This document shows, one piece after another, positions 7,889 to 15,609 of a stretch of DNA of 34,796 bases. This DNA is from Labrys miyagiensis (GTDB lineage Bacteria; Pseudomonadota; Alphaproteobacteria; Rhizobiales; Labraceae). The number at the start of each line of letters is the position of its first letter. Position 1 is the stretch's first letter. The translations under genes and the position numbers were made by a program. A model generated the notes under the pieces. It worked only from the letters and a program-made list of their open reading frames with translations. It did no database searches and was not told the origin of the DNA. The stretch covers positions 1-34,796 of the forward strand of contig NZ_BSPC01000043.1 of the NCBI RefSeq assembly GCF_030160835.1, given 5' to 3'.

Positions 7889-10294
7889 ATGGCAGATTCA
7901 CGAGTGACTCAGGAACTGGCGTTGATAGATGCCTATTGGCGGGCAGCCAATTATTTAGCGGTCGGGCAGATCTATCTCTATGATAATCCGCTGTTGCGGC
8001 AACCCCTTACGAAGGAACATATCAAGCCGCGCCTTCTAGGCCACTGGGGTACAACGCCGGGCCTGAACCTGATCTATGCGCATTTAAATCGGATCATCAA
8101 AAAGCATGACCTGGACATGATTTACGTCACGGGTCCCGGACATGGCGGTCCGGCGCTGGTTGCGAATGCCTATCTGGAAGGAACTTACAGCGAAGTTTAT
8201 CCGAATATTTCACAGGATGTAGAGGGCATGAAGCGCCTCTTCACCCAGTTCTCATTTCCCGGCGGTATACCCAGCCATGTCGCCCCCGAGACGCCTGGGT
8301 CCATCCACGAGGGCGGCGAACTCGGCTACGCGCTGTCCCACGCCTATGGAGCCGCCTTCGACAATCCGGATCTGATCGTTGCCTGCGTGGTAGGCGACGG
8401 CGAGGCTGAAACCGGCCCGATGGCAACGAGCTGGCATTCTAACAAGTTCCTGAATCCCGTGACGGACGGTGTGGTGCTGCCCATTCTGCATCTCAACGGG
8501 TACAAGATCGCCAATCCCTGCGTGTTGGCGCGGATCAGCCACGATGAATTGGATCAGCTCTTTCGCGGCTATGGCTACACGCCCTATTTCGTCGAGGGCG
8601 ACGAGCCGGCCAAGGTCCATGAGGCGATGGCGGCGACCCTTGATCAGGTCGTCGCCGAGATAGGGCGGATCAAGGCCGATGCCGCGGCGAGCGGCGTTAT
8701 CGAGCGTCCCCGATGGCCGATGATCGTGCTTCGCACGCCCAAGGGCTGGACCTGCCCCAAGGAGATCGACGGCAAGCGCACCGAGGGATATTGGCGCTCG
8801 CATCAGGTGCCCATGGGGGAAATGCACGCCAATCCCTCGCATGTCCGCCTCCTCGATGAATGGATGCGGAGCTATGGGCCCGAGGAACTCTTCGATGATG
8901 GAGGCCGCCTGCGGCAGGAACTCGCGGAACTTGCCCCGAAGGGAAAGCGTCGGATGAGCGCGAATCCGCACAGCAACGGCGGCCTGCTCCTGAAGGATCT
9001 CCGCCTGCCGGATTATCGCGACTATGCGGTCACGGTGAGTTCTCCCGGGGAGACCATCGCGGAATCGACTAGGGCCATGGGCACGTTCCTGCGCGACGTC
9101 ATGAAGCTCAATCAGGATGCACGCAATTTCCGGCTTTTCAGCCCCGACGAGAACAATTCGAACAGATGGCAGGATGCGCTGGAAGTAACCAACCGCGCCT
9201 GGCTTGGCGACATCTATCCCTATGATGACCACCTCGCCCCGGACGGACGCGTGATGGAGATGCTCAGCGAGCACCAGTGCCAGGGCTGGCTCGAGGGCTA
9301 TCTGCTGACGGGAAGGCACGGGTTCTTCTCATGCTACGAGGCCTTCATCCACATCATCGACTCGATGTTCAATCAGCATGCCAAATGGCTGAAGGTGTGT
9401 AACGATATCCCCTGGCGCCAGCCGGTTGCCTCGCTGAATTATCTTTTGTCCAGTCATGTCTGGCGGCAGGACCACAATGGCTTCAGCCATCAGGATCCCG
9501 GTTTCATCGACCATGTCGTCAACAAGAAGGCAGAAGTCGTCCGCGTCTATCTGCCGCCGGATGCCAATTGCCTGTTGAGCGTGACCGATCACTGCTTGCG
9601 CAGCCGCAACTATGTCAACGTGATCGTGGCGGGCAAACAGCCGGCCCCGCAATGGCTTACGATGGAGGAGGCCATACGGCACTGCACCGCGGGCCTCGGG
9701 ATCTGGGAGTGGGCCAGCAACGACAAGGGCACCGAACCCGACGTGGTGATGGCCTGCTGCGGCGATGTGCCGACGCTGGAGACTCTCGCGGCCGTCCAGC
9801 TTCTTCACACCCACGCGCCGGACTTGAGGATCCGCGTCGTCAATGTCGTGAATCTCATGACACTGCAGCCGCCCAGCGAGCATCCACACGGCATGTCCGA
9901 TCATGATTTCGATGCACTGTTCACGACGGACAAGCCGATCATCTTCGCCTTTCACGGCTATCCGTGGCTCATCCACAGGCTGACCTACCGGCGGCACGGC
10001 CATGCAAACCTGCATGTGCGTGGCTACAAGGAAGAGGGGACCACCAGCACTCCCTTCGACATGTGCGTCATGAACGATCTCGATCGCTTCCATCTTGTGG
10101 AGGACGTGATCGACCGCGTTCCCAAGCTCGGCTCACGGGCTGCCTATGCCAAGCAGGCCGTTCGGGACAAACTTATGGAGCACAAGGATTATATCGCGCG
10201 GAATGGCGACGACATGCCCGAGATCGCCGGCTGGCGCTGGGGTCGGCTGGAGGCGGCCGCGGCGCAGGGCTCCACGGAAGCCGACAACGTCTGA
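7889..10294 (+). CDS. xfp: Phosphoketolase (xylulose-5-phosphate/fructose-6-phosphate)
   Basis: This 801-residue protein is of normal family length. It is a thiamine-diphosphate enzyme that splits xylulose-5-P (to glyceraldehyde-3-P) or fructose-6-P (to erythrose-4-P) with phosphate, giving acetyl phosphate. Signature blocks are [17 protein letters not shown] (52-68), the XFP signature GPGHGGPA (82-89), the TPP/Mg-binding block [20 protein letters not shown] (169-188) and [11 protein letters not shown] just after 200. [28 protein letters not shown] and [18 protein letters not shown] mark the middle and C-terminal domains. The ATG at 7889 follows AAAAGGGGCGACGGCGTC, with GGGGCG as a reasonable ribosome site. 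All substrate and cofactor residues that I can check are present. With ackA and pta it gives a route from sugar phosphates to acetate plus ATP, or to acetyl-CoA. Substrate preference cannot be read from the sequence. Confidence 0.97.
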   Translation: MADSRVTQELALIDAYWRAANYLAVGQIYLYDNPLLRQPLTKEHIKPRLLGHWGTTPGLNLIYAHLNRIIKKHDLDMIYVTGPGHGGPALVANAYLEGTYSEVYPNISQDVEGMKRLFTQFSFPGGIPSHVAPETPGSIHEGGELGYALSHAYGAAFDNPDLIVACVVGDGEAETGPMATSWHSNKFLNPVTDGVVLPILHLNGYKIANPCVLARISHDELDQLFRGYGYTPYFVEGDEPAKVHEAMAATLDQVVAEIGRIKADAAASGVIERPRWPMIVLRTPKGWTCPKEIDGKRTEGYWRSHQVPMGEMHANPSHVRLLDEWMRSYGPEELFDDGGRLRQELAELAPKGKRRMSANPHSNGGLLLKDLRLPDYRDYAVTVSSPGETIAESTRAMGTFLRDVMKLNQDARNFRLFSPDENNSNRWQDALEVTNRAWLGDIYPYDDHLAPDGRVMEMLSEHQCQGWLEGYLLTGRHGFFSCYEAFIHIIDSMFNQHAKWLKVCNDIPWRQPVASLNYLLSSHVWRQDHNGFSHQDPGFIDHVVNKKAEVVRVYLPPDANCLLSVTDHCLRSRNYVNVIVAGKQPAPQWLTMEEAIRHCTAGLGIWEWASNDKGTEPDVVMACCGDVPTLETLAAVQLLHTHAPDLRIRVVNVVNLMTLQPPSEHPHGMSDHDFDALFTTDKPIIFAFHGYPWLIHRLTYRRHGHANLHVRGYKEEGTTSTPFDMCVMNDLDRFHLVEDVIDRVPKLGSRAAYAKQAVRDKLMEHKDYIARNGDDMPEIAGWRWGRLEAAAAQGSTEADNV

Positions 10295-10370
10295 ACTGAC
10301 GTGAGCCACCAGGATGAGCTTGCGATTGAGGAATTTCAGTGCGTCCGCTCGTGCGCGGCATAACGCCATC

Positions 10371-10607
10371 TCTAGAGCAAAATGCGTTCAGGCAGGAGCG
10401 AATTTGGAAGTTAACTTGCTAGTATAAAAAGCGTTTTGCGATTCTTGGTGGTTCGATCTGAAAGTAAAACGCTCTAGAGCAAAGCGCGTTTAAGCGTAGA
10501 CGCTGCTTTGCTCTCACTCTTTGTTTCGACGCATCTTTGCGATTCCAACCGATTCCGTCAAATCGCAAAACGCTTTAGAGCCGGGCCTCAAATCCGCCGC
10601 GGCTCTA
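10371..10607. repeat. Nested palindromic intergenic repeat (CTCTAGAGC / GCGTTTTGCGATT type)
   Basis: Several inverted repeats are nested here. AAAGCGTTTTGCGATT at 10428-10443 pairs perfectly (16 of 16) with 10561-10576. Inside it, AGAGCAAAGC at 10476-10485 pairs with GCTTTGCTCT at 10505-10514. TAGAGCC at 10576-10582 pairs with GGCTCTA at 10601-10607. TCTAGAGC occurs at 10371 and as the palindrome GCTCTAGAGC at 10471-10480. It starts about 75 bases after the xfp stop and could fold into a large cruciform or act as a transcription end. I recall similar TCTAGAGC/GCGTTTTGCGATT motifs as abundant intergenic repeats in Hyphomicrobiales, which supports the taxonomic guess. Confidence 0.7.
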
Positions 10608-10688
10608 ATCGCCCTGGATGAACATTCAGGGGGAATCATACCCCGATTTCGGCGCGTGGGCATCGCCATCGCACGGAGAGAGACCTAG

Positions 10689-10898
10689 CTCGGCGCGTTC
10701 ACCCTCAAGGGATTTTGCGACTATGCCTCGATAGGGCGCTCCCACGCCTATGAGCTTCTGAACGCCGGAGAGTTGAAAGCCCGCAAAAGCGGTGGCCGCA
10801 CCTTGATACTCAAATCAGATGCCGATGCCTATCTCGCCAGCCTTCCCGAATTCAAGGCACGCGGCACACGGCGAAGACTCGCAGCGACGGCGGGACTT
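10689..10898 (+). pseudogene. Excisionase/AlpA-type helix-turn-helix fragment (first part of a mosaic frame)
   Basis: The frame right after a TAG at 10686-10688 reads TLKGFCDYASIGRSHAYELL, then NAGELKARKSGGRTLILKSD and ADAYLASLPEF. This is the winged-HTH DNA-binding pattern of excisionase-like proteins (DNA-binding protein, excisionase family). No ATG or GTG with a ribosome site precedes it, and the only possible start within it is a TTG at 10773 lying inside the HTH. The natural N-terminus is therefore missing. The frame stays open into the unrelated glycosyltransferase fragment from 10899. Confidence 0.6.
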
Positions 10899-11265
10899 AT
10901 GCTGAAGATCGCTATTGCGATCGCCACAGCCGGCCGCCGGGAGGTGCTTGCCGATACTGTGCTCTTCATGCGCAACCAGGAACGCCCGCCAGAGGAGTTC
11001 CTGATCTGCCGGGCAAGGCCCGAGGATGCCGATGTAGAGACGCTCCGACAGGCGCATCCCCAGCTCGTCACAGTGTCGAGCCCGGTGGGCCTGTGCCGTC
11101 AGCGCAATGTGCTGATGGCCGCCAGCAACGCAGATGTGATGGTGTTCTTCGACGACGACTTCCTGCCCGATGCCGATTTCCTGGTGGAGATCGAGAAGCT
11201 CTTCCATGCCAATCCGGACGTGGCGATCGCCACGGGCTGCGTGCTGGCCGATGGCATTCGTGGCG
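10899..11265 (+). pseudogene. GT2 glycosyltransferase N-terminal fragment (second part of the mosaic frame)
   Basis: From the ATG at 10899 the frame encodes MLKIAIAIATAGRREVLADT, a typical start of family 2 glycosyltransferases, followed by a nucleotide-sugar-binding Rossmann-like region and SNADVMVFFDDDFLPDADFL, which contains the DxD-like metal/nucleotide motif (FFDDDF). VAIATGCVLADGIRG follows. Homology ends abruptly at about 11265, within GIRGADK, where the reading continues in frame into HlyD-type sequence. About 120 of the expected roughly 300 residues are present, so the acceptor-binding half is missing. GT2 enzymes of this kind usually serve exopolysaccharide synthesis. Confidence 0.65.
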
Positions 11266-12125
11266 CCGATAAGTTCGCGTCGACCATCGAGACCCAGAGA
11301 TCGCTGATCTCGACCCTGCAGGATCGCGTGACCATGCGCTCTACGGCGGCGGCAAAACAGACTGACACCAAATCGAGTGTTATCGACGCGACCGAAACTC
11401 TCAAATACCAGATCACTCACGAGGCGATCCAGCAGGGCGAACTCGCCGATGCGGAGGCAGGCGCGGCCGTGCTGGAGCGCGAGATCGACAAGACGCTGCA
11501 GGGCTTCATCAGCGACAATTCCGAGAAGCTCGGCGATGCCGAACGCCAGATCGACGATCTCACCCAGAAGCTCGCCAAGGCGACGGCCGAGCGCGAGCAC
11601 AAGACCATCCTCAGCCCCCTCTCTGGCACGGTGCAGGAATCGGTGATCACCAATGTCGGCCAGGTGGTCACGGTCGGGCAGGAGGTCATGCGCATCGTGC
11701 CCGACGATTCCAAGCTCGAGCTGCGGGTCTATGTGCTCAACACCGACATCGGTTTCGTGAAGGCGGGGCAGGAAGCGGTGGTGAAGATCCAGTCCTTCCC
11801 CTTCACCCGCTACGGCACCATCACCGCCAAGGTGACCAACGTCGTCACCGACGCCGTTCCCGAGCCCGATGCCAAAGAGCTCGAAGGCAATCCGGCTGCG
11901 CAGATCTCCAACGCCACATTTGCCGGCGCCGAGCGTACGCAGAACCTGGTGTTCCCGGTCACGCTCGTGCCAGACAAGACCATCATGGGCGCCGATGGCC
12001 ACAATGTGCCGCTCACCCCCGGCATGGCGGCGACGGTGGAGATCAAGACCGACAGCCGCAGGATCCTCGAATATGTCTTCTCGCCCATCGTCGAGGTGAC
12101 GAGTGAAGCATTCAAAGAGAGATGA
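11266..12125 (+). pseudogene. HlyD-type periplasmic adaptor, C-terminal part (third part of the mosaic frame)
   Basis: About 285 residues match the C-terminal two thirds of type I secretion membrane-fusion proteins. A coiled-coil stretch (DNSEKLGDAERQIDDLTQKL) leads into the lipoyl/beta-barrel blocks: TILSPLSGTVQESVITNVGQ, VVTVGQEVMRIVPDDSKLEL and the closing LTPGMAATVEIKTDSRRILE, ending in EVTSEAFKER before TGA. The N-terminal cytoplasmic tail, the membrane anchor and the first coiled-coil arm are missing, so it cannot act as an adaptor. No ABC exporter or outer-membrane channel is nearby. It is fused in frame to the GT2 fragment, giving one open frame of about 480 codons built from three gene pieces. 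Confidence 0.75.
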
Positions 12126-12192
12126 ACAGTTTCAAGATAGTGTCACGGTCCTAAAGACGCCATTCCTGGCAGGGCCTCAGTCGAGAATCAGT

Positions 12193-12372
12193 GTCGGCCG
12201 ATCGGCGGCGCGGCATAAGGGCGTGCGCTTCGGCCCACCGCCGCTGCTCAAGGTGGAGCAGATTGCTCTGGGCCAGAAGCTCATCAATGCAGGGCCATCA
12301 GCGCGCCAGGTCGCCAAGGCGCTCGACGTGCATCCCGCAACCATCTATTGGGTGCTTCGAGGATCGAGTTCA
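12193..12372 (+). pseudogene. C-terminal helix-turn-helix fragment of a serine recombinase (resolvase/invertase)
   Basis: The frame encodes GVRFGPPPLLKVEQIALGQK, then LINAGPSARQVAKALDVHPA and TIYWVL. This is the C-terminal DNA-binding domain of Tn3-type resolvases (compare GVKFGRxPKL-TxxQI-...-AxxLxVSxxTIYR). The catalytic serine domain is absent, so it is a relic of a transposon that once sat here. It follows the HlyD fragment by about 70 bases. Confidence 0.65.
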
Positions 12373-12379
12373 GCAAACG

Positions 12380-12814
12380 ATGCGATTGTTTGGCCCCATG
12401 ATTTCCGGGATCTCTTTAGCCTTGCTCTGGCTTGCGATCACAATCATCCTAATGCGCCGATCGGGCTGGCACGAACTGATGCATCGCTATCCGGACCAGG
12501 GCGAGGTACCTTATCTGCGTCTCAGAGGCCAATCGGGCGCAATGAGTAGGAACGTTCGCATGAGAGGTATTTTGACTCTTAGTGTGTGCCCCTCTGGTCT
12601 TCGGGTTGGCGTCTGGAGAATTTTTGGGCTGTTTTGCCGCCCGTTTTTTGTGCCTTGGCGGGAGATTCATTTTGAAGAGAAGGGCTCGCTGCTATGGACC
12701 TCTGCCAGAATGCAATTCGGCAATCCGCCTTGCGGCGAACTTACCATTTCTAAGGGCGTCGCAATTCGATTGGCGCGTGCGTCGCACGGGCGCTGGCCAA
12801 CCCTTGAGCGCTGA
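12380..12814 (+). CDS. Small membrane-anchored protein of unknown function
   Basis: A 144-residue frame starts at ATG 12380, or at ATG 12398 with the same sense. It opens with one hydrophobic segment (MISGISLALLWLAITIILMR), then WHELMHRYPDQGEVPYLRLR and a soluble part that looks beta-rich (SVCPSGLRVGVWRIFGLFCR, PFFVPWREIHFEEKGSLLWT). The PxFVPWREI pattern recalls a widespread family of single-helix hypothetical proteins with a PH-like fold; I cannot name it with certainty. No good ribosome site is visible, and the preceding DNA is a resolvase fragment, so expression is doubtful although the frame is intact. The IS630 element starts 68 bases downstream. Confidence 0.5.
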   Translation: MRLFGPMISGISLALLWLAITIILMRRSGWHELMHRYPDQGEVPYLRLRGQSGAMSRNVRMRGILTLSVCPSGLRVGVWRIFGLFCRPFFVPWREIHFEEKGSLLWTSARMQFGNPPCGELTISKGVAIRLARASHGRWPTLER

Positions 12815-12962
12815 TGGGCAGTTGATACCTCAAATTGGGGCCGAACAAGATTTTCTCCCCCAGACACGCTAAGCGAATTATACCAAGGGGCCCGAATTCT
12901 GACTCAAGGGGATTCCGCAAATCAACGTGATCTGATTCGATGGCGTGGGGAGGTCCTGCGTC

Positions 12963-14026
12963 ATGCCTGCAGCAGTGAAGCTACGCTTAGATTACACTCC
13001 GGCCGAGCTTCGGCGGCTGGCGGCCAATGGTAAGCATGCCAATCAGAGTCGCCGACTGCTGTCGCTGGCGGCGGTGTTGGAGGGGCGCAGTCGAGAAGAA
13101 GCGGCGCGGATTGGCGGCATGGACCGGCAAACACTGCGCGACTGGGTTCACCAATTCAACGAGCACGGTCCCGATGGGCTGAAGGATCATTGGTATGAGG
13201 GACCCTCGGCCCGCCTGAGTGCCGAGCAATTATCGACCCTCGCCGATATTGTGAAGACGGGACCGGACCGGGTCGAGGATGGCGTGGTGCGGTGGCGCCG
13301 GGTCGATCTGAAGCGCGTTATCGAGGAACGCTTTGGCGTCAGTTATCATGAGCGTACGGTGGGCAAGATCCTCAAGCAGATCGGCTTTTCCCATATCAGT
13401 GCCCGTGCGCGTCATCCCGGCCAGAAGCCCGAAACGATCGCGGCGTTTAAAAAAACTTCGAAGCTACGCTGAAGGCGCATCTGGCCCATCTTCCCAAGCA
13501 CAAGCCGATCGAGATCTGGTTCCAGGACGAGGCGCGGATAGGCCAGAAGAATGGCCTTGTACGTCAATGGGCGCTCCGCGGCACCAGGCCACGCCAGCCG
13601 GCCGATCAGCGTTACCAGAGCGCCTATCTGTTTGGAGCCATCTGTCCGGCTCGCGGCGTCGGCGCCGGCCTGGCCATGCCCTATGCCGATACGCCAGCCA
13701 TGCAGGAGCACCTGGACGAGATCAGTCGCCTGGTGGCCAAGGACGCCCACGCCGTCCTCATCCTCGACCGGGCAGGATGGCATACGACAAACAAGCTGAA
13801 GGTCCCCGCCAACATCACTCTGATCCTGCTGCCTTCCCGCTCCCCAGAGCTCAATCCTGTCGAGAATGTCTGGCAATACCTCAGAGCAAACTGGCTCTCC
13901 AATCGTGTCTTCGACACCTATCAGGACATCATCGACGCTGCATGCGAGGCCTGGAACAAGCTCACCGCATCACCAAACGTCATCACTTCAATCGGAATGC
14001 GTGATTGGGCCCATATCGGTCAATAA
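12963..14026 (+). CDS. IS630-family transposase, made by -1 ribosomal frameshifting
   Basis: The upstream frame runs from ATG 12963 (GGGAGG at 12947-12952) to 13472 and holds the HTH part (REEAARIGGMDRQTLRDWVH). At 13446-13456 the sequence TTTAAAAAAAC allows slippage by -1 into the frame ending at TAA 14026, giving about 354 residues. The second frame carries the DDE triad: Asp in IEIWFQDEARIG, Asp in AVLILDRAGWH and Glu in LNPVENVW. With the shift no stop interrupts the protein, and the joined sequence (FKKNFEATLKAHLAHL) is what relatives show as one chain. IS630 elements often use such A-rich slippery sites, so I read this as programmed and the element as potentially active. A simple indel mutation in the A-run is the alternative. 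Confidence 0.85.
13446..13456 (+). promoter_or_regulatory. Slippery site for -1 frameshifting in the transposase
   Basis: TTTAAAAAAAC contains seven A residues positioned so that tRNA-Lys can slip from AAA-AAA back by one base. Frame one stops 16 bases later at 13470-13472; the -1 frame stays open to 14026. Confidence 0.7.
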
Positions 14027-14041
14027 TTAGGGCCGTTGGTA

Positions 14042-14582
14042 TTACTCAAGTATTTCAGTTGGTTGAGGGGACCAACCATTTGGGTCCATTTGAGTCGCGT
14101 TGAGAGGCTTTGACACTGCTCGGAGCGGCTGAGCGACAAGCCCAGCATCATGCGCATTATCGAACTGGTGCCAGCCTGATACCAGCGGCACTCTTAGGGC
14201 TGGGGCTCTCCTGCAAAACTGCCCCAGCCCTGGGGTGAGTAGAGGCCCCGCAACGTGACGCTCACCATGGCCACGAACGCAGCATCGAGATCGGGTGTCG
14301 CGGGGGCCGTGCTGGCGCGCCGTGGTCTACGCTGCCCTTGTCCCTACGGGGCCGCATTGCGACCGAGAAGCGTCCTTGGCTGTCGCGGGGACACCGCCTA
14401 TCATCAGGCAATCCCACACAGCGCCGTATGAACCTGTCGTGGCGTTCCTGTGGGTTAATTTCCGCGGGCAACGCCAAGGCCCGTCGTAGCGCTTTCCTCA
14501 CCCAACTCAGCATCTTCTGGACCCTCAGGCCGCATAGTAGCAGCCGTCCGGCAGCCGGGCGAAGACAGCCAATAGTGGGAGG
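14042..14582. other. Intergenic stretch after the IS630 element; one strong hairpin, no gene seen
   Basis: Frames on both strands are short and unlike known proteins. At 14196-14206 AGGGCTGGGGC pairs perfectly with GCCCCAGCCCT at 14221-14231 across a 14-base loop. No T-run follows on either strand, so it may be a terminator remnant. The 20 codons ending at 14180 (ERLSDKPSIMRIIELVPA) could be the tail of a lost gene, but this is too short to assign. Confidence 0.45.
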
Positions 14583-14774
14583 TCACCTATACTCCTGGAG
14601 CTCAGCGTCGGTCATCCGCACATTCCAGAACTCATCAAACGTCGGCGCTAACCTTGCGGCATCCGGCTGTGGACGCAATGAATACCCCAAAAGCTTCGTG
14701 GTCACTTGCCCGCTCGCCCTGTCGGCATCGCCTTCTATTCGGTTCCTGTCCATCGGCACGCAGCTTCGATCCAC
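14583..14774 (-). pseudogene. Possible CsbD-like stress-protein remnant
   Basis: A 63-codon minus-strand frame contains MDRNRIEGDADRASGQVTTK. This resembles the N-terminus of CsbD-family stress proteins (MDxNRIEGxAKxxxGxVKE). The remainder (RLAPTFDEFWNVRMTDAELQ) does not fit that family, so at most a fusion relic is present. No clear ribosome site is visible. Weak call from about 18 residues. Confidence 0.25.
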
Positions 14775-14890
14775 GCTTCCTCCCCACGATCGGCCGCCCG
14801 CTCGCAGTTGCGCTTCTTAACGCTCGCTGTAACCAGCTCACGGCGGGACTTCCACCCGCAAGAGTGCGCCCATGCTGGGCGCACAAGCAA

Positions 14891-14918
14891 AAACGGCCCG
14901 GCGCGCGCCGGGCCGTTT
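14891..14918 (-). terminator. Rho-independent terminator of the glycine-rich protein gene
   Basis: A perfect 28-base palindrome with arms AAACGGCCCGGCGC / GCGCCGGGCCGTTT. Read on the minus strand it is followed by a T-rich run (TTTTTGCTTG counting the end of the stem) and lies 18 bases past the stop of the gene ending at 14937. On the plus strand it is followed by CCTTTACG, which is weaker. Confidence 0.8.
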
Positions 14919-14936
14919 CCTTTACGTATGGTCAGG

Positions 14937-15437
14937 TCACTGGAACGTGACATTGCCGTGCGCGTCGATGTCGATCGTCACGGGGGTGCCCGACAGTTGC
15001 GCCGACGCTTCCAGCGTGTTTTCGGCGGTCTGGCGGAACGACGAGGCCAGCGTATAATTCTGCGCCGCAAAATAGGCGACGAGATCGGCGCTGCTGACCG
15101 AACTCAGATTGGTGATCCGACCCTTGGAATTGACAGTCACCGCGCTCGCGGCGGCGGTGGAGGGGAGGCTGTCGACGGATGGCGTCGTCACCGCGGGAGC
15201 CTGCAGGGCCGCACCCACCGTCGCGCCTGTGCCGGCCGTGACGCCCGATGCTTCGTTGCCGCCCAGCGAAGTGCCGCCCGAAAGGCCGCCGCCGAGCGAT
15301 CCGCCGGCGCCGCCGACCGATCCGCCGGCGCCGCCGACCGACCCGCCGAGGCTGCCGGTGAGCGAGCCTGCGGTTGCGGCAAACGGGACCGCGGCGGTCA
15401 ACGCCAGGGCCGTCAATGCAATGCCAATGTTTTTCAT
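14937..15437 (-). CDS. Secreted glycine-rich repeat protein of unknown function
   Basis: This 166-residue protein starts at ATG 15437 behind AAAAGGTG. Residues 1-23 (MKNIGIALTALALTAAVPFA, then ATA) form a clear Sec signal peptide with an A-T-A cleavage site. The next 40 residues are a glycine-serine repeat with units GGSVGGA and GGSLGG. The last 70 residues form a compact polar domain (NSKGRITNLSSVSSADLVAY, FAAQNYTLASSFRQ, GTPVTIDIDAHGNVTFQ). It is probably periplasmic or surface-exposed. The upstream neighbour, transcribed divergently, is the DUF6502 gene, and two similar palindromes lie between them, suggesting shared control. The Gly-rich repeat resembles in style the tail of the DUF5666 protein two genes away, which hints at a joint envelope role. 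I know no function for it. Confidence 0.8.
   Translation of the reverse strand: MKNIGIALTALALTAAVPFAATAGSLTGSLGGSVGGAGGSVGGAGGSLGGGLSGGTSLGGNEASGVTAGTGATVGAALQAPAVTTPSVDSLPSTAAASAVTVNSKGRITNLSSVSSADLVAYFAAQNYTLASSFRQTAENTLEASAQLSGTPVTIDIDAHGNVTFQ
15297..15338 (-). repeat. Two perfect 21-base tandem repeats within the glycine-rich gene
   Basis: A 21-base unit (starting CGATCCGCCGG on the plus strand) occurs at 15297-15317 and 15318-15338, with a degenerate third copy beginning at 15339. It encodes the GGSVGGA units. Identical DNA implies recent slippage expansion. Confidence 0.85.
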
Positions 15438-15507
15438 CGTTTCACCTTTTCTATCAGTGTCTTGAGCTCCAGGTCCGATCAGGCGGAGGAACGACATGCC
15501 GGAGAGT

Positions 15508-15534
15508 GTGATGTGGGAAAAATTCCCACATCAC
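15508..15534. promoter_or_regulatory. Palindromic operator 1 between the Gly-rich and DUF6502 genes
   Basis: GTGATGTGGGA, a 5-base spacer AAAAT and TCCCACATCAC form a perfect dyad of 11-base arms. The core GTGGGA-N5-TCCCAC is repeated at 15568-15588. It lies 71 bases upstream of the Gly-rich start (15437) and 76 bases upstream of the DUF6502 start (15610), so it could control both. The regulator is not known to me. Confidence 0.65.
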
Positions 15535-15567
15535 CGTTTTATGTTGATTCGGGACTTGTTGTCAAGG

Positions 15568-15588
15568 GCGTGGGATTGTATCCCACGC
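15568..15588. promoter_or_regulatory. Palindromic operator 2, same core as operator 1
   Basis: GCGTGGGA-TTGTA-TCCCACGC is a perfect dyad with 8-base arms, sharing the GTGGGA-N5-TCCCAC core with operator 1. The centres are 57 bases apart. It ends 21 bases before the DUF6502 ATG, a position suited to repression. Confidence 0.65.
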
Positions 15589-15609
15589 TGTGGACGTTGG
15601 ATTAGTGAC

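Larger units (their letters stand above)
12883..14039 (+). mobile_element. Complete IS630-family insertion sequence (copy 2)
   Basis: This 1,157-bp element runs from CCAAGGGG to CCGTTGG and is flanked by TA at 12881-12882 and 14040-14041, the expected IS630 target duplication. The terminal repeats CCAAGGGGCCCGAATT (left) and CCAACGGCCCTAATT (right, reverse complement) are imperfect with a one-base offset. It carries one transposase encoded across a -1 frameshift. Its first 52 bases match the IS end at the window's left edge at 48 of 52 positions, but in the opposite orientation. Confidence 0.92.

Noticed and set aside
8252-9319. Long open frame on the minus strand inside xfp (355 codons)
   Set aside because: Antisense shadow of a GC-rich coding gene; the plus-strand phosphoketolase is unmistakable and the antisense product resembles nothing.
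10371-10607. CRISPR array
   Set aside because: Repeats are inverted and nested, with no regular spacer-repeat periodicity; no cas genes anywhere in the window.
10815-12002. 395-codon minus-strand frame opposite the GT2/HlyD mosaic
   Set aside because: Composition (His/Gly/Arg-rich, no motifs) is that of a mirror frame of real coding DNA; the plus strand carries recognisable domains.
11266-12125. A working type I secretion system
   Set aside because: Only the C-terminal part of the adaptor is present; no ABC exporter, outer-membrane channel or RTX substrate is nearby.
14262-14886. Coding frames on both strands after the IS630 element
   Set aside because: Short overlapping frames without ribosome sites or motifs, apart from the weak CsbD-like stretch listed separately.
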